In this document: piece after piece, positions 13,351-22,257 of the stretch
How the letters are laid out: each line of letters begins with the position of its first letter
Numbering within the stretch: position 1 is the first letter of the stretch
Source of the DNA: CAUZEO01 sp963578625
GTDB taxonomy: Bacteria; Verrucomicrobiota; Kiritimatiellia; SLOV01
Length of the DNA stretch: 28,782 bases
Reading direction: 5' to 3'
Assembly (NCBI GenBank): GCA_963578625.1
Contig: CAUZEO010000022.1
Coordinates: 1 to 28,782, forward strand
Program-made: the position numbers and the translations under genes
Notes under the pieces: generated by a model
What the model saw: the letters and a program-made list of their open reading frames with translations, nothing else
Database searches by the model: none
Told to the model about the DNA's origin: nothing

Positions 13351-15882
13351 TCACTTCCATTCGTGCTTCGGATACTTCTTCTGTAGTTCCTTTTTCACCG
13401 CGGGATAGGTATCCCGCCAGAAACCGGCCGGATCATCCGTCACTTGCACCGGACGTTGATTGGGGGCGAGAATCTGGATTCGGAGTCGTTGCTTTCCCAT
13501 GGCAATGGTGATCGGCCGATCTACGCCGTAGAGATCCTGAATTCGCGAGCTGATCGTCGGCGCGTCATTCTTGCTGTAGATCACCCGCACCCGGCGACCG
13601 CAGGGAAGGGGGATTCGCTCAGGCGCATATTCATCCAGCGCCGCAACCTGCCCCGAGGAGAGCCATTGTCGCAGAATCGGTTTGACCGGCTTGTCCCGAA
13701 TCTCCTTCGCGCTCACACTTCCGAAACATATTTGCTCCAGGATCAACTTTCGGTCGCCGTCCCCGAAGAAGGGGATCTCAAATTCGGGACACCACCGGCT
13801 AAGTCCGTTCACGCGAAATATCCACTGCTCCACCTCGTGGTTCCAGTGCTTCAAGTGGAAGCGTCCGTCAAGGATGCCATCTGCCAGCATGGCGGCCGCC
13901 TGTTCGGCGGGGACGTTTGCCGAGTTCTTTTCGTCCAGCACGAGATCCCGGAACTTTCTGCGGGTGATACCCACGATGCGCTTTCCCGTCGCATCGAAGG
14001 TGACGGCATCTTCAAACGAAAAGTCTTCAGGAAACATCTCCTTGAGCCACTGTTCTTTCACATCCGTGCACAGGGAGAGAGTGACGCGGCGCTCGTTCTT
14101 TCGCGACTCCACCTCGCGGATTTCTCCCGCGACCAGCAATTCGCTTTTCCGGATGACGCTGTTCCGGTCCAGCTCGCCTCTTCTTCCATGAAGCAAGTCG
14201 ACCCGGAGGCTTCCGCTATCCCGTCGCCGCGCCAGCTGATCCACGAACCCGGCGAGAATACATTGTCTCACGGATTCGGTCGCCGCCGGCACTTCGTTCA
14301 CCGGCAATCCCTGGGCTCGAGCGATCCGGAGGAACGATTCATGCAGGGCGGGAATCTGGCGGGCGGATTGGGCGTGGATGCCAAACTCCCGGCAGGAATC
14401 GACGTTAAACCTACTTCGTTCGGCCGTCGCGAGCGCGGCGAAGTGTATGAAGAAGTCGGAGGACTCTTCATCGCCCCACGCGTCGGTTCTCCGTCGATGA
14501 ACGTCCTTTCCCGCGGAGTGAAGCAGAATGGATCTTCCCTGCATGAGAGCCGCCACCAGGGCCGCTTCGTGCACGCAGTCCCGAAGACTTGATTCCAGGA
14601 GTAGACGTGCGTACCGGGGGTGCACCGGAAAGGCGACCATTCGCCGCCCCAACTCGGTAATGGCCAGTTCTTCGCCATGGAGGGCTCCCAGGTCGCAGAG
14701 CAGGGCGGTAGCGTGCCGGATTGCCTGGGGTCGCGGCGCGGTGATCCATGGAAAACTTTCCAGGTCCCGGACGCCGCCGGCCACCAGGGAAAGAACGGCT
14801 TCGGACAGATCCAGGCGCTCGATTTCCGGCGTCTCCTGGAGGGCTCGTTCCCGGTGTTCCCGAAGCGTCCAGAGGCGGATGCACTTTCCTGGTCCGACTC
14901 GCCCCGCCCGGCCCGCCCTCTGGTCCGCGGAGGCGCGGCTGATCGGGCGGATTGAAAGCATGTTTATGCCGCGATTCGCATCGTGGGACGGGATTCGAGC
15001 CAGACCGGAGTCGACGACGGTTCGGACGCCCTCGATGGTGATGGAGGTCTCCGCAAGATTGGTTGCCACGATGATTCTGCGTCTTCCGCCGGTAGCGACG
15101 GCGCGGTCCTGGTCCGCGGAAGAGAGCTCCCCGTGAAGAGGCATCACCTCCACTCCGGGTGTTCGTCTGGAATGCCGGAGGGCCTCAACCGTACGCTTTA
15201 TTTCATAGGCGCCGGGCATGAACACCAGGATGTCACCTTCGTCGGATCCTGCCAATTCCAGCTCGCAGGCCTGGGTTGCGGCGTCCCAGACCGGCCTTTT
15301 GTTGAAATCGATCTTGGAATCCACGTGCTCAATCTCCACCGGAAAGATTCGCCCCTCCGCGGATAGGGTGGAGCACGGATCCAGTGCCCGCTCGATGGTG
15401 GCCACGTCCAGCGTGGCGGACATGACCAGCAGTTTCATGTCGTCACGGGAAGCTGCCTGCAGTTGCCGTGCCCGAGCCATAGTAATGTCTCCGTAGAGGT
15501 GGCGCTCATGGAACTCGTCGAAAACCACACACCCGATTCCATCGAGATTCGGATTATGAAGAAACTCCCGCAGGAGGATTCCTTCCGTAACGTAGAGAAT
15601 TCGGGTTCCCGGTCCGGCCTTCCGATCGAGGCGAATATGGTAGCCGACTTCACCGCCCAGGCGGCAGTTTCTTTCCTGCGCGACGCGCGAGGCAAGCATT
15701 CGCGCCGCAATGCGGCGGGGCTGCAGCACCACGATCTGTCCTTCTACGGCATCGGCATCCAGCAGCATCTGGGGTACCTGGGTGGACTTGCCGGAACCGG
15801 TCGGTGCAGTGAGGACAAGGCGTGGACAGGCATTGAGGGAGGAGAGGAGCTCGAGGTGGATGTCGTAGATAGGGAGGGACAT
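13351..15882 (-). CDS. hrpB: ATP-dependent helicase HrpB
   Basis: An 843-residue DEAH/RHA-type helicase of the HrpB family, close to the usual 800-850. The Walker A motif is APTGSGKST (residues 26-34). The DEAH-box position reads DEFHER (122-127), which is normal for HrpB. SAT is at 155-157, and motif VI is QRAGRAGR. The long carboxyl part carries the HrpB-specific domain and ends with the characteristic KKYPKHEWK. The biological role of HrpB is poorly known; the family acts on RNA or structured nucleic acids. The start ATG 15882 has only a weak ribosome site. A winged-helix gene lies 47 bases upstream on the same strand and may be co-transcribed. The downstream side is the repeat-rich spacer. 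Confidence 0.94.
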   Translation of the reverse strand: MSLPIYDIHLELLSSLNACPRLVLTAPTGSGKSTQVPQMLLDADAVEGQIVVLQPRRIAARMLASRVAQERNCRLGGEVGYHIRLDRKAGPGTRILYVTEGILLREFLHNPNLDGIGCVVFDEFHERHLYGDITMARARQLQAASRDDMKLLVMSATLDVATIERALDPCSTLSAEGRIFPVEIEHVDSKIDFNKRPVWDAATQACELELAGSDEGDILVFMPGAYEIKRTVEALRHSRRTPGVEVMPLHGELSSADQDRAVATGGRRRIIVATNLAETSITIEGVRTVVDSGLARIPSHDANRGINMLSIRPISRASADQRAGRAGRVGPGKCIRLWTLREHRERALQETPEIERLDLSEAVLSLVAGGVRDLESFPWITAPRPQAIRHATALLCDLGALHGEELAITELGRRMVAFPVHPRYARLLLESSLRDCVHEAALVAALMQGRSILLHSAGKDVHRRRTDAWGDEESSDFFIHFAALATAERSRFNVDSCREFGIHAQSARQIPALHESFLRIARAQGLPVNEVPAATESVRQCILAGFVDQLARRRDSGSLRVDLLHGRRGELDRNSVIRKSELLVAGEIREVESRKNERRVTLSLCTDVKEQWLKEMFPEDFSFEDAVTFDATGKRIVGITRRKFRDLVLDEKNSANVPAEQAAAMLADGILDGRFHLKHWNHEVEQWIFRVNGLSRWCPEFEIPFFGDGDRKLILEQICFGSVSAKEIRDKPVKPILRQWLSSGQVAALDEYAPERIPLPCGRRVRVIYSKNDAPTISSRIQDLYGVDRPITIAMGKQRLRIQILAPNQRPVQVTDDPAGFWRDTYPAVKKELQKKYPKHEWK

Positions 15883-15929
15883 GAAGAAAGAGGAGTGGAT
15901 GGCTGGATTGAATCATCCCAGCCGACTTC

Positions 15930-16514
15930 TCACGGCAGGGTTCCAAACAGAAGCACGCCTTCTCTCTCGATGCGTCGCCAAAGCGTTTCGTACTCTTCCA
16001 ATTCCACGCTATTTCCGTCGAGCCAGTTCGCCTCGACGTTCAGCGCGTAGCGTTCCCAGACCGCTTCGATTAAATCTTCGAAGGTGCGAAAGGCGCGCAT
16101 TCGATTTCTGCCCGAGCTGAAAAGCATCGTGATTTCGAGTTTGCCGGAAGACTCTGCATCGTTGCGCGCGAGGGGACCCGTGATCACCGCCGCCGTGGGA
16201 CGCGGGAGGATCGTTTTCCGAATGACTTTTCGGAGATCATCCCAGAACATATCTTCGGTTTCGAAAACCACCTTGAGCGCCCGGGAAAAAAAGTAGTTGT
16301 TTGAGTTCGCCTCATACCAGTTGGCCTGGGGGGTGGTTTCGCAGCGAACCACCGACGTATCCACAAGAGACTCAAGCGCGAGCATAGTTGCCCGGTTGGA
16401 CAGGCCGGTGCGCCGCTGCAGTTCGCGCCCGGTCAGTGCTTCTTCAGCGTGATAGAGTTCGCGCAGAACCAGCAGATGGCTGGTCTTATTTAGAATGAGG
16501 TCGAGGCCGTGCAT
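15930..16514 (-). CDS. Winged-helix protein with a degenerate nucleotidyltransferase-like domain
   Basis: A 194-residue protein. Residues 1-70 look like a winged helix: LLVLRELYHAEEALTGRELQ, then RTGLSNRATMLALESLVDTS, where a recognition helix and wing would follow. From about residue 105, AAVITGPLARNDAESSGKLE followed by ITMLFSS resembles the GS-x-AR...SDIDLLV opening of MNT-type nucleotidyltransferases. The second glycine-serine step and both aspartates are altered (GP, KLEI). Catalysis is therefore unlikely, and a regulatory or structural role is more probable. It is divergent from the DHH phosphoesterase gene, with about 160 bases between them. The two-domain reading is moderate; the function is unknown. 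Confidence 0.65.
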   Translation of the reverse strand: MHGLDLILNKTSHLLVLRELYHAEEALTGRELQRRTGLSNRATMLALESLVDTSVVRCETTPQANWYEANSNNYFFSRALKVVFETEDMFWDDLRKVIRKTILPRPTAAVITGPLARNDAESSGKLEITMLFSSGRNRMRAFRTFEDLIEAVWERYALNVEANWLDGNSVELEEYETLWRRIEREGVLLFGTLP

Positions 16515-16674
16515 TCCATGTCTGGTTTCGATCCGCTCCCGTGAATGACTGCTCTTTTACCATATCTTTGCACGGTTTTCTGAAGAATGAAAACACGAAA
16601 TACCGAACTTCTAAAAGCGGCCGGGTGTGGCCATTGCAAAGCTCCTGCTTGCCAATGTGGACCCGGTGGCTACA

Positions 16675-17826
16675 ATGCTTCAAATGTCGGAGTCGAATCA
16701 GAAAGATCCGGCCGACGTTCCTGATGTCATACGCCAGTTGGGTGAAGTTCTTCCGGCTCGCGGGCGCGTACTACTGATCCCGCACAATTATCCTGATCCG
16801 GATGCACTGGCGTCTGCGGCGGGCATGTACCTGTTGCTTTCGAGACAATTCGGGATTCGGGGGCAGATTCTCTTTACGGGCACCGTTTCGCGCGCTGAAA
16901 ATCGCGAACTGCTACGACAGATCCGCTATTCATGGGGATTGGTATCAAGGGAGAGTCCTCCCAGCCGGACGGTACCATGCATCCTTTTGGACACCTCCCC
17001 CTGGTCCACGAATGTAACCATTCCACCGTACGCGGAGCCGGTCGCGGTCATTGATCATCATCCGCTGAAGCGGAATGCGCGCCCGGCCAAAGAGCTCTTT
17101 GTCGAAATTCAGAGCGGTGCCGGCGCTACCTGCACCATGATCTATAAATACCTGAAGATGTGTGACATCGCGATCCCGAAGTGGCTGGCCACGGTGATGG
17201 CGTACGCGATTGCCAGCGAAACTCTGGATTTATCGCGAGACAGCACGGAAGAGGATCTCCAGGCGTATGTTGAGCTTCTGGCGCGTGCCAATCTGTCGCA
17301 GTTGGGAAGGATCCGACATGCACCGCTGCCCCGGATGTATTATGTGAGTCTTCAGGAGGCGATGAGGAACGCCTTCGTATACGGGCGGGTTGTCTGGACC
17401 ACAATCGAAGCGGTGCAGCAGCCCGAAATCGTAGCCGAGGTGGCGGATATGTTGCACCGTATGGAGCGCATTACCTGGGCCTTTTGCGTGGCCTGGATGA
17501 ACGGGCGACTGTTGATATCCATCCGGAGCAGTGATCCCAGGGCCCGCTGCGGACGGCTGTTGAACCGCCAGATCGGAAAACGGGGCACGGCGGGAGGCCA
17601 TCATCACATGGCGGCTGGGTTTATTGACGTGTCCGAGCTGGATGCGGCCGGCCGGGAGCAAAGTTGCCGGGACCTGGTTCGGGGCCTGGTCACCTCAATC
17701 GAGCGCCGGTCACATGGAGGAAGTGCCGAGGATGAGGAATTGCCGCCGGCTCAGCGACTCGTAGATGTGCTTGACGTAATGCCTGGCGACGGGGCAAGGG
17801 AAGGAGAGGCTGAGAATGACGCTTGA
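16675..17826 (+). CDS. DHH/DHHA1 family phosphoesterase (NrnA-like)
   Basis: About 383 residues from ATG 16675. GTG 16627 and ATG 16684 are alternatives, and none has a strong ribosome site. Motif I is HNYPDPDALASA (residues 37-48), LLDTSP supplies another metal aspartate, VIDHHP is the DHH motif (127-129), and GGHHHMAAGF is the DHHA1 glycine-histidine motif (about 322-331). Such manganese enzymes degrade short oligoribonucleotides, pAp or cyclic dinucleotide products; NrnA is the nearest described type. Most NrnA proteins are about 310-330 residues. This one has a longer amino end and an acidic tail (EDEELPPAQRL onwards). The exact substrate cannot be settled from sequence. The gene stands just upstream of the mre block. 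Confidence 0.85.
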   Translation: MLQMSESNQKDPADVPDVIRQLGEVLPARGRVLLIPHNYPDPDALASAAGMYLLLSRQFGIRGQILFTGTVSRAENRELLRQIRYSWGLVSRESPPSRTVPCILLDTSPWSTNVTIPPYAEPVAVIDHHPLKRNARPAKELFVEIQSGAGATCTMIYKYLKMCDIAIPKWLATVMAYAIASETLDLSRDSTEEDLQAYVELLARANLSQLGRIRHAPLPRMYYVSLQEAMRNAFVYGRVVWTTIEAVQQPEIVAEVADMLHRMERITWAFCVAWMNGRLLISIRSSDPRARCGRLLNRQIGKRGTAGGHHHMAAGFIDVSELDAAGREQSCRDLVRGLVTSIERRSHGGSAEDEELPPAQRLVDVLDVMPGDGAREGEAENDA

Positions 17827-17869
17827 CTGGATTCAGTCCCTTCCCCAAAGTACGAACATCGATTTTCCA

Positions 17870-17875
17870 TATGAT
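17870..17875 (+). promoter_or_regulatory. Possible -10 box upstream of mreB
   Basis: TATGAT (17870-17875) matches five of six bases of the -10 consensus in an AT-rich stretch 42 bases before the mreB ATG. No good -35 box is seen at 16-18 bases, so the call is weak. Confidence 0.3.
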
Positions 17876-17917
17876 TTCGGTTGGGATTTTCCATTTTTTA
17901 TCTAAGGAATTTCTATA

Positions 17918-18949
17918 ATGTTTGGACGTCTTTTCGGCGTCTTTTCCAATGACATTGGGATTGATCTGGGAACAGCGAATACCCTCGTCTATGTAAAAGA
18001 CCGGGGGATTGTGCTTCGTGAGCCGTCAGTGGTTGCCATTCAGTCGGGTAGCAATCGCGTGCTGGCGGTAGGAGAAGAGGCGAAGCGCATGCTGGGCCGG
18101 ACACCCGGTAGTATCGTTGCGATCCGGCCGCTCAAGGCAGGGGTCATCGCGGATTTCGAGATAACGGAGGCAATGCTCCGTTATTTTATTCGTAAAGTGC
18201 ACAATCGCAGAGTGATGGTGAAGCCGAGAGTGATTGTGGCAGTGCCAAGTGGAATTACAGAAGTTGAGAAGCGCGCAGTGAAGGACTCGGCCACTCATGC
18301 AGGCGCGCGGGAGGTATACTTAATCGAAGAGCCGATGGCGGCTGCGATTGGGGTAGGGCTGCCTGTCCAGGAGCCTGCCGGGAATATGATCGTGGACATC
18401 GGGGGCGGCACGACGGAAGTCGCGTTGATCTCGCTGGCGGGAATCGTATTCAGTCGCAGTGTTCGTGTCGGCGGTGACGAGATGGATGAAGGGATCGTCC
18501 AGTATGTGAAGCGGGCGTATAATTTGATGATCGGCGAACGCACGGCGGAGGAAATTAAGATCTCGATAGGTTCTGCCTACCCCATGGAAGAGGAAACGGG
18601 GATGGAAGTGAAAGGCCGGGACCTGGTCGCGGGATTGCCGAAAACCTTGACGCTGACTTCCGAGGAAGTGCGCGAGGCCCTCCAGGAGCCGATCTCCACA
18701 ATTGTAGAAGCGATTCGAATTACCTTGGAAAGATGTCTGCCGGAATTGTCCGCGGACCTGGTGGATCGCGGATTGGTGCTGGCGGGCGGCGGCGCATTGT
18801 TGCGCGGGCTGGATCGCCTGATCGCCGAGCAAACTGGATTGCCGGTGCACGTGGCCGATGATCCGCTCAGCGCGGTGGCTGAAGGCACCGGGGTTGTGCT
18901 TCACGAATTGAATTTCCTGAGGAAAATAGCAGGTACCGAACGTGGTTAA
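17918..18949 (+). CDS. mreB: Rod shape-determining protein MreB
   Basis: A 343-residue actin homologue that forms membrane-bound filaments guiding lateral wall synthesis. The start MFGRLFGVFSNDIGIDLGTA contains the amphipathic membrane-binding end and phosphate-1 motif. MIVDIGGGTTEVALIS (from residue 157) is phosphate-2, and LVLAGGGALLRGLD is the adenosine motif. AAGG precedes the ATG at good spacing, and the leader is AT-rich. It begins the shape block; mreC follows after about 130 bases, so a separate processing or start signal for mreC is possible. Confidence 0.97.
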   Translation: MFGRLFGVFSNDIGIDLGTANTLVYVKDRGIVLREPSVVAIQSGSNRVLAVGEEAKRMLGRTPGSIVAIRPLKAGVIADFEITEAMLRYFIRKVHNRRVMVKPRVIVAVPSGITEVEKRAVKDSATHAGAREVYLIEEPMAAAIGVGLPVQEPAGNMIVDIGGGTTEVALISLAGIVFSRSVRVGGDEMDEGIVQYVKRAYNLMIGERTAEEIKISIGSAYPMEEETGMEVKGRDLVAGLPKTLTLTSEEVREALQEPISTIVEAIRITLERCLPELSADLVDRGLVLAGGGALLRGLDRLIAEQTGLPVHVADDPLSAVAEGTGVVLHELNFLRKIAGTERG

Positions 18950-19082
18950 TACGCTGACTTTTCTTCAAGATCTGTAATCCCTCCTCCCCATCTCACGCAA
19001 TGCTAGATGACGACCCGGCAACACGCCGCAGGGCGACTGTGCCGGACTCCGGTCAATTGCCGGAATGTCGTCCAGGAGAAAG

Positions 19083-19943
19083 GTGAGAGTACGCGGATTT
19101 ATTGTTTGGTTCGTGGTGATTATTTCCCTGGTGGGAATCCTGAGCCTAGGGGACGGGACCACGGGGCGATTGAAGTCCATCGTCCGGGGAGCCTTTGCGC
19201 CCGTGCAACAAATGGTTGCCGGCGGCGTGCGAAGGACCCGGGAAAACGTCTCCGCGGTCCGGAATATCGGCGACGTGATGGCGCAGAATGAACGGTTGGA
19301 AACGGAACTCGTGCAATTGAGAAATGATGTGCTCACATTGAAGGCACTGGAACAGGAGAATGTACAACTACGGGATCAGTTGCTCTACGAAGAGCGATCA
19401 GACCGGGAGTTGGTGTCGTGCGAAATTATTGGGCGCGATGTTACCGGGTGGTGGCAGACGGTTCATCTCGGGAAGGGGTACTTGAACAAGATCAAGCCGG
19501 ATATGGCCGTGATCACGCCCGAGGGCTTGATTGGGAAGACGGTTGAAAGCTCGCCCAAGTCGACGGAAGTGCTGTTGGTGTCCGACCCGAACTGCAAGGT
19601 ATCCGTTCAGATCATGCGGACTGGAACCTACGGAGTCCTGTCGGGCCTCGGCCACCCCGAAGATAATCGCGTGGTCTGCCAGATGAGCTTCGTTAGCAAG
19701 CGGGCGAGAATCAGGCAAGGGGACACCGTGATCACCTCGGGCCTGGGCGGAATATTTCCCAAGGGGCTGATGGTCGGTTATGTAGAGTCGGTGGCACTCG
19801 ACACGATGGGGCTCGGACAGCAGGCGCGGGTGATTGTTCGGTCCGACCTTTCCGCACTGACTCATGCTTTCGTCGTGGTGGAAGCCAGGGACCCGGTGGA
19901 TGAGTTGCTTCAGAAGCGTGCCGGGGAGGTCCGGGAAGAATAA
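19083..19943 (+). CDS. mreC: Rod shape-determining protein MreC
   Basis: A bitopic inner-membrane protein linking MreB filaments to PBP2 in the periplasm. I prefer the GTG at 19083, with AGGAG at 19074-19078 (286 residues). ATG 19065 in the same frame adds six residues but has no ribosome site. One membrane segment (FIVWFVVIISLVGIL) is followed by a coiled coil (about residues 70-110, ERLETELVQLRNDVLTLKAL). The two beta domains include GYLNKIKPDMAVITPEGLIG and GDTVITSGLGGIFPKGLMVG, both typical of MreC. The stop overlaps the mreD ATG as TAATG. A small hairpin, TCCGG/CCGGA, lies just before 19065. Confidence 0.94.
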   Translation: MRVRGFIVWFVVIISLVGILSLGDGTTGRLKSIVRGAFAPVQQMVAGGVRRTRENVSAVRNIGDVMAQNERLETELVQLRNDVLTLKALEQENVQLRDQLLYEERSDRELVSCEIIGRDVTGWWQTVHLGKGYLNKIKPDMAVITPEGLIGKTVESSPKSTEVLLVSDPNCKVSVQIMRTGTYGVLSGLGHPEDNRVVCQMSFVSKRARIRQGDTVITSGLGGIFPKGLMVGYVESVALDTMGLGQQARVIVRSDLSALTHAFVVVEARDPVDELLQKRAGEVREE

Positions 19944-20434
19944 TGGCCTACCTGATCATGCTCTTCTCGTTGTACGTCGCCGGCATGGTGCAGGCGGCTC
20001 CATGGCTGCCGATCGCAAAGCCGCCGGCGTTGCTTGGAGTTGTGATTTATTACGCTCTGGTCCGGGACCGGCGGATGATGCTGATCGCGGCCGTGGCAGG
20101 CGGGTTTATCCAGGATGCGCTGGGAATGGGTCCCATCGGATATTCGTCGGCCTGTTTCGGTGTGATCGGGCTTGTGGTGAATCACTTTCAAAACCTGCTG
20201 TTCACGTTGCGTGCGGTGACCCACATCATTATCGGCGCGGTGGCCGCGGGCGTGGCTTCGTTGTTCCTGGGCATCATGCTGTTTACCGGCGGGCACATCG
20301 TTTTCGACTCCGCCTTGTTCCTGTCCCGCATCCTCGCAACCACGGCGCTGGGCGTCATTACGGTGCCCCTGATCTTTCGGTTCGTTGACTATCTCGACGC
20401 GCGACTCGGCACCGATGGAGGCGCGATGCCATGA
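19943..20434 (+). CDS. mreD: Rod shape-determining protein MreD
   Basis: A 163-residue hydrophobic protein with about five membrane segments, the usual MreD topology. The amino end MAYLIMLFSLYVAGMVQAAP and the conserved GGFIQDALGMGPIGYSSACF, near residue 53, match the family (the latter parallels the G-x-x-x-D segment). It partners MreC in the elongasome. Start and stop overlap mreC and mrdA (TAATG and ATGA), so it is translationally linked to both. Sequence conservation in MreD is low; position makes the call secure. Confidence 0.92.
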   Translation: MAYLIMLFSLYVAGMVQAAPWLPIAKPPALLGVVIYYALVRDRRMMLIAAVAGGFIQDALGMGPIGYSSACFGVIGLVVNHFQNLLFTLRAVTHIIIGAVAAGVASLFLGIMLFTGGHIVFDSALFLSRILATTALGVITVPLIFRFVDYLDARLGTDGGAMP

Positions 20435-22257
20435 TTGGATCCCGTCGTGAAAAGGTAGCCTCGGATGTCGTTAGAGCGCGCGCATTGCTGGCGTTGATGC
20501 TTCTTGCGTTCGGGGTGTTGATCGTCTCCCTCTACAATATCCAGGTCGCCAGCACCTCCAAGTATGAGATCGCGCTGGACCGGCAGAGCATGCGGTGGAT
20601 CCGGATGCCGGGCATGCGGGGCCAGATCCTGGATCGGAACGGCAAAATCTTTGCCGATAACCGGCCAAGCTACAACGTCGCGATCTTTCTGGAGGAGCTC
20701 CGCCTGGTAAAAGCCAAGGTTTCGGAGACTTTTGAAAAATTGCGGCCGGTAGTTGGATACCCGGCCACCGCCGGGGAGAAGGAAGTCAACGACCACGTTC
20801 TCAATTTAAAGCCGCTTCCACTGATGGCCTGGCGCGATTTGGACGAGGCCGCGCTGGCGCGGTTTGCCGAGCAGTGTTCAATGTTTTCGGGCGTGGATAT
20901 CCAGGTTGAAGCGGTTCGCGAATATCCCCAGGGCGCGTTGGCGAGCCACGTCATCGGTTATGTAGGCCGAACCAATATGCTCCATGATGCGCAGCGCCCG
21001 TTCCATTTTTACACCGACGAGATGATCGGCAAGAGCGGAATCGAGAGACGGTTCGACGATGTGCTTCGGGGCCAGGCCGGCGGCCGGCTGATGCGCGTGG
21101 ACGTGGAGGGATTCCACCGTGAGGACATCGTGGTCGAACTCCCGAAGCCCGGAAGCGATGTACAGCTGGCAATCGATGTGACGATTCAACAGGCCGTGGA
21201 AGAAGAGCTTCAGGATGCGGTGGGTTCCGCGGTCATTGTTGATCCGCGCAATGGAGACATCCTGGCGATGGCGAGTTCGCCTTCCTTTGATCCGAACATC
21301 ATCGTGCCTTTCATTACCACCGAATCCTGGAATGTAATCCTTCAAAATCCGGACCACCCTCTTTTGAACCGGGCCATCCAGGGGAGCTACACGCCCGGGA
21401 GCATCGTGAAGCCGATCGTGGCGCTTGCCGGCCTGGAAAATGGAAAGCTGGATCCCGGTCACGTCGTTCACTGTCCCGGGTACTTCATGCTCGGCTCCCA
21501 TAAATTCGGTTGCTGGCTGACCTACGGGCACGGCGACATGAACCTGGCCAACGCGATTCAAAGTTCCTGCAATGTTTATTTTTTTACTGCGGGCCTTGCC
21601 ATGGGGGAGGAGTACATCGTTCACATGGCTCACGCCGTGGGACTCGGCCGTCAGGCGGGAATTGAAATCGGGGGCGAGCGGGCGGGCCTGGTGCCGGACG
21701 CCGCTTGGAAGCGTGAGCGGCTGGACGAATCGTGGTGGGACGGAGATACCTGCAATCTTTCGATTGGCCAGGGCCCGATCACGGTAACCCCGTTACAGAT
21801 GGCGCTGGTGACGGCAGCGATCGCCAATGGCGGCACCTTATACCGACCACGCCTGGTGCAGGGCATCCGCGCGCCCGGAGGTCAAACGTTCAGCGAGCAG
21901 CCCGCCACCGTGGCAAATCGGTTGGACTGGTCGGACGCCTCCCTTGGAATCGTGCGCCAGGCGATGCTGAATACCGTGATGTCCGCGAGGGGTACCGGCC
22001 GCAATGCGGCCGTGCCGGGGGTGGCGATCGCGGGCAAAACCGGAACCGCGGAGTTCGGTCCAAAGGCGCTGGGGAAGAAACGCGGCTGGATGATCGCCTT
22101 CGCCCCATTCGATGAGCCTCGCTACGCGGTGGCGATGGTTCTTGACCATGCGGCCACCGGGGGTGGCGCGGATGTGGGGCCGCGTCTACAAAGGATTTTC
22201 GGCAAACTGTTTCAAGTGACGGTATCCGAAGCGCCACCGGAGGCCGGCCATGGATAG
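20431..22257 (+). CDS. mrdA: Penicillin-binding protein 2, elongasome transpeptidase
   Basis: A 608-residue class B penicillin-binding protein that cross-links peptidoglycan during side-wall growth. After one membrane anchor (about residues 15-38) comes the dimerisation/pedestal region with MRGQILDRNGKIFADN. The transpeptidase domain has the three active-site motifs: S324-x2-K327 in SYTPGSIVKP, S379-C-N381 in QSSCNVYF, and K536-T-G in AGKTGTAEFG. The family more often reads PPGSTFK at the first motif; here it is TPGSIVK, but the catalytic Ser and Lys are intact. It overlaps mreD and rodA, so the transpeptidase and its RodA partner are made together. Confidence 0.95.
   Translation: MIGSRREKVASDVVRARALLALMLLAFGVLIVSLYNIQVASTSKYEIALDRQSMRWIRMPGMRGQILDRNGKIFADNRPSYNVAIFLEELRLVKAKVSETFEKLRPVVGYPATAGEKEVNDHVLNLKPLPLMAWRDLDEAALARFAEQCSMFSGVDIQVEAVREYPQGALASHVIGYVGRTNMLHDAQRPFHFYTDEMIGKSGIERRFDDVLRGQAGGRLMRVDVEGFHREDIVVELPKPGSDVQLAIDVTIQQAVEEELQDAVGSAVIVDPRNGDILAMASSPSFDPNIIVPFITTESWNVILQNPDHPLLNRAIQGSYTPGSIVKPIVALAGLENGKLDPGHVVHCPGYFMLGSHKFGCWLTYGHGDMNLANAIQSSCNVYFFTAGLAMGEEYIVHMAHAVGLGRQAGIEIGGERAGLVPDAAWKRERLDESWWDGDTCNLSIGQGPITVTPLQMALVTAAIANGGTLYRPRLVQGIRAPGGQTFSEQPATVANRLDWSDASLGIVRQAMLNTVMSARGTGRNAAVPGVAIAGKTGTAEFGPKALGKKRGWMIAFAPFDEPRYAVAMVLDHAATGGGADVGPRLQRIFGKLFQVTVSEAPPEAGHG

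Noticed and set aside
13444..14592. A 382-codon plus-strand frame
   Set aside because: It is antisense to hrpB, whose motifs are complete; the frame is a GC-driven shadow.
19001..19087. A 28-codon open frame overlapping the mreC start
   Set aside because: It has no ribosome site and no protein-like character, and overlaps the better-supported mreC start signals.
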